A program made the translations under genes and the position numbers. The notes under the pieces are model-generated. The model was given only the letters and a program-made list of their open reading frames with translations, did no database searches and had not been told where the DNA came from. From contig DKBA01000176.1 in the NCBI GenBank assembly GCA_002450985.1, positions 6,804-23,720 of the forward strand: a stretch of DNA of 16,917 bases, in the 5' to 3' direction. How positions within the stretch are numbered: position 1 is the stretch's first letter; each line of letters opens with the position of its first letter. The stretch is from Acidimicrobiia bacterium UBA6912. GTDB lineage: Bacteria > Actinomycetota > Acidimicrobiia > Spongiisociales > UBA5794. Of the stretch, positions 14,815-16,917 are shown one piece after another.

Positions 14815-15279
14815 ATGCACCGCATACGACATCAGCTCATGCTCTCCCTCGTCGTCGCGCTGGCCTTCGTTGCCTGCGGTGGGAGCGACGATGCATCGAT
14901 CGGCGATGCCGATCCCGGTGGCGACCCGGCGGCCACCGCAGACGGAGGAGGAGACGGTGGTGACGTCGAAGCCACGAGCCTGGGGGACTTCCCGATCCCC
15001 GGGCCGGGAGTGGGAGAGGCCGCCTTGATCGCAGACGCCGACGGCGCCAAGGCCTACCTGGTCACCTTCCCCGCCGATACGTTCGACGCCGTCCAGGCGT
15101 TCTACGACGAATGGACCGCGTCACAGCCCGACACCTACCAACGGATCGATGCGGAGTCGGGTGGGGTCTCGTGGATCCTGACGTCCAGCAGCGATCGGGT
15201 TCGCATCATCGTCTTGAGCCCGGCCATCGAAGGCGACAGCATCGCCTCGGTGTCGCTGACGGACGGCCCGGCGGGATGC
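14815..15279 (+). CDS. Small secreted lipoprotein of unknown function, no in-frame stop at its expected end
   Basis: The product starts with a short basic segment and a hydrophobic core ending in LAFVAC. Cys21 is a likely lipidation site, although Phe at -3 is a less usual lipobox residue. A glycine/aspartate-rich linker (22-57) follows, then a compact domain of about 90 residues with AYLVTFPADTFDAVQAFYDEW (80-100) as strand and helix and GGVSWILT and VRIIVLSP as strands. I do not recognise a named family. GGGG lies upstream of the ATG at 14815. The coding-like part ends near SVSLTDG (residue 151), just before the 3' end of the convergent clc gene. There is no stop there: the frame stays open to 15930 as an antisense shadow of clc. 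The neighbouring frames stop at 15259 and 15290, so a one-base indel near the end would explain it. Confidence 0.65.
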
Positions 15280-16917
15280 TCAGCCGGTGATCCTGGCGCC
15301 AGCGGAAGGGGGGTCACCCCCAGACGCACCCAGGATACGTTCCATACGCGCTCTGGCCCCGCCGGAGCCGTAAGCGGTCACGGTGTCGCCCGGCTCGACC
15401 GTCGTGTCACCGTGCGGGATGAGCACGGACCCGCCGCGCCGGATGGAGACGAGGGTGACGTCGTCGGGCCACTCGACCTCTTTGACGCGGCGCCCCGTCA
15501 CCGGCGACCCGTGCGGGATCCAGATCTCGAAGAACGCCGTCGTCGGCGCGATGCGCACCTGATGCCGCTGGCGGTAGAGGCTCCGGTCTGTGGTCGCCCC
15601 CAGCGCCCGCTCGTAGGCGATCACTGCGCTGTCCCTGCGAAACATACCGAGCAGCACATCCGGCCTGTCACCGGCCACCACGGGCAATCTCCCGACGTCG
15701 AGTGCCGCCATCCGCGCCAGGGCCTCCGATACCGGCAGGCTCGGAGAGACCGTCACCGGGCGGGGGGTCATGACATCGCGAACTCTCCTGCCGGCCTGCG
15801 GCTCGCCGTTGCCGACCAGATCCGTCAGCGTGATGATGCCGACCAGCCTCCCCCGCTCGACTACCGGTATGCCGTGGTGGTGGGTCCGCTCCAGCAGGTC
15901 AGCCGCTTCCTCCACCGTTGCATCGGGTGAGCACACCGTGTCCAGCTCCGACATGACATCGGCCACGGTGACCGTATCGAGGAGGTCGACGTCCTCACGG
16001 GTCGGGAGGTGGATGCCGCGGCGGCGCAGTGGTGCCGTGTAGACGCTGTGCGGCTCGAACCGCTCGGCGAGCACGGTGGCGAGGGACGCGGCCAGCATGA
16101 GCGGGAGCACGAGCCCGTAGTCGCCAGTGATCTCGAACACGATGATGATCGAGGTGAGGGGGGCCCTGGCGACCCCGGCGAACGTCGCCGCCATGCCGAC
16201 GACGGCGAAGGCCCCCGGCTGGAGCGTCGACACACCCCACGCGGGCTGCACCAACAGCGCCACCATGGCGCCGAGGTTCGCTCCGATGAAGAGGCTCGGC
16301 ATGAACGCCCCGCCGGAGCCGCCGCCGTTCAACGTGAGGGTGACGGCGAGGATCTTGACTGCGATGAGCCCGAGCAGCACGTACCAGACTTCGGCCGTAT
16401 CGGCGGAGAGACGCAGGAGGCCGGCGACCAGCTCCTGACCCGTGCCGAGCACCCTCGGCTCGACGATCCCGGCCAGTCCGACGAGGACACCGGCGACGAG
16501 CGGGCGCCGCCAGCCCTGGAACCGCTCCCGCACCTGCTGCGGCGCCTCGAGGAATCGCAAGAACGTCGCGGCGACCGCACCGGCGAGCACGCCGAGCACG
16601 GCGTAGATCGCGAGCTCGGCCGGCGAGCCGACCGAGTGGACCGGCGCCGAGAGGATGCGCTCCTCGCCAATGGCGAGACGGGTGGTGACCGCGGCCGCCA
16701 CGGACGTCACCACCACGGCATTGAGGTGACGGATGGCGAAGTTGCCGAGAATGACCTCGAGCGCAAACAACATGCCGGCGATAGGGGCGTTGAAGCTGGC
16801 GCCGATCCCGGCGCCGGCGCCTGCCGCGATCAGGCTTCGCACCTGGTCCTCGCCGAAACGAGTGTGGCGCGACAGCACCGAGCCGATCGTCCCGCCGATC
16901 TGCACGATCGGCCCCTC
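15280..16917 (-). CDS. ClC-family chloride channel/transporter with CBS pair and TrkA-C domain (5' end outside window)
   Basis: This membrane protein moves chloride through a ClC dimer pore. The N-terminus lies beyond the right edge; the first visible codons read EGPIVQIGG, the end of the GREGP filter motif with the gating glutamate. The 545 visible residues include GASFNAPIAGMLFALEV (39-55), GGGSGGAFMPSLFIGA (198-213, the GXFXP anion motif) and GDYGLVLP (265-272, with the conserved pore tyrosine). Two CBS repeats follow (about 318-370 and 379-437), then a TrkA-C/RCK-C domain (about 452-530). Val55 sits where antiporters such as E. coli ClcA carry the inner proton glutamate (Glu203), which favours a channel. 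CBS and TrkA-C suggest nucleotide or small-ligand control. The gene is convergent with the lipoprotein gene and has no visible link to cell division. Confidence 0.93.
   Translation of the reverse strand, partial: EGPIVQIGGTIGSVLSRHTRFGEDQVRSLIAAGAGAGIGASFNAPIAGMLFALEVILGNFAIRHLNAVVVTSVAAAVTTRLAIGEERILSAPVHSVGSPAELAIYAVLGVLAGAVAATFLRFLEAPQQVRERFQGWRRPLVAGVLVGLAGIVEPRVLGTGQELVAGLLRLSADTAEVWYVLLGLIAVKILAVTLTLNGGGSGGAFMPSLFIGANLGAMVALLVQPAWGVSTLQPGAFAVVGMAATFAGVARAPLTSIIIVFEITGDYGLVLPLMLAASLATVLAERFEPHSVYTAPLRRRGIHLPTREDVDLLDTVTVADVMSELDTVCSPDATVEEAADLLERTHHHGIPVVERGRLVGIITLTDLVGNGEPQAGRRVRDVMTPRPVTVSPSLPVSEALARMAALDVGRLPVVAGDRPDVLLGMFRRDSAVIAYERALGATTDRSLYRQRHQVRIAPTTAFFEIWIPHGSPVTGRRVKEVEWPDDVTLVSIRRGGSVLIPHGDTTVEPGDTVTAYGSGGARARMERILGASGGDPPSAGARITG

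Noticed and set aside
1..16917. Search for CRISPR arrays, tRNA or rRNA genes, insertion sequences and phage genes
   Set aside because: No repeat-spacer pattern, tRNA-like cloverleaf, transposase or integrase motif was seen; the window is core cell wall chromosome plus a two-gene flank.

Overview
The window is an almost complete division and cell wall (dcw) cluster from a high-GC bacterium. All 14 dcw genes lie on the minus strand, so transcription runs right to left: mraZ, rsmH, ftsL, ftsI, murE, murF, mraY, murD, ftsW, murG, murC, murB, ftsQ, ftsZ. ftsZ is cut by the left edge. The coding sequence is strongly GC3-biased, GTG starts are common, MurE carries the DNPR signature of meso-diaminopimelate ligases, and FtsI has no PASTA domains. 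This suggests a deep-branching actinobacterium. An Acidimicrobiia-like lineage is my best guess, because murB sits in the cluster between murC and ftsQ. The lineage is inferred from composition and gene order only.

Layout. Positions 1-14595 hold the operon. Most neighbours share a 4-bp ATGA or GTGA stop/start overlap (rsmH/ftsL, murE/murF, murF/mraY, mraY/murD, murD/ftsW, ftsW/murG, murC/murB, murB/ftsQ). ftsI/murE overlap by 11 bp and murG/murC by 8 bp. Only three real gaps exist: mraZ-rsmH (135 bp), ftsL-ftsI (57 bp) and ftsQ-ftsZ (40 bp). Positions 14596-14814 form a divergent control region. It carries three TGGGN boxes at exact 10-bp spacing, which is the known MraZ operator pattern, just downstream of a likely -10 element. 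Two further boxes lie upstream of that element. On the plus strand, 14815 onward encodes a small secreted lipoprotein whose frame has no stop where the protein should end. It runs into the 3' end of a convergent minus-strand ClC chloride channel/transporter gene with CBS and TrkA-C domains, which continues past the right edge.

Function. MurB, MurC, MurD, MurE and MurF act at successive steps in building UDP-MurNAc-pentapeptide. MraY and MurG convert it to lipid I and lipid II. FtsW and FtsI polymerise and crosslink it at the septum. FtsL and FtsQ are divisome scaffold proteins, FtsZ forms the ring, RsmH methylates 16S rRNA, and MraZ is the cluster's transcriptional regulator.

The most interesting part is the mraZ-rsmH gap (14023-14157). 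A perfect 19-bp inverted repeat with a 51-nt loop folds the rsmH Shine-Dalgarno sequence and start codon into a stem. A shorter, mutually exclusive stem would release them. The same gap holds a coding-like frame, +1 relative to mraZ, that ends two bases before the rsmH ATG. Together these look like a translation-coupled attenuator at the entry to the operon, although a one-base error in a G5 run would also explain the extra frame.
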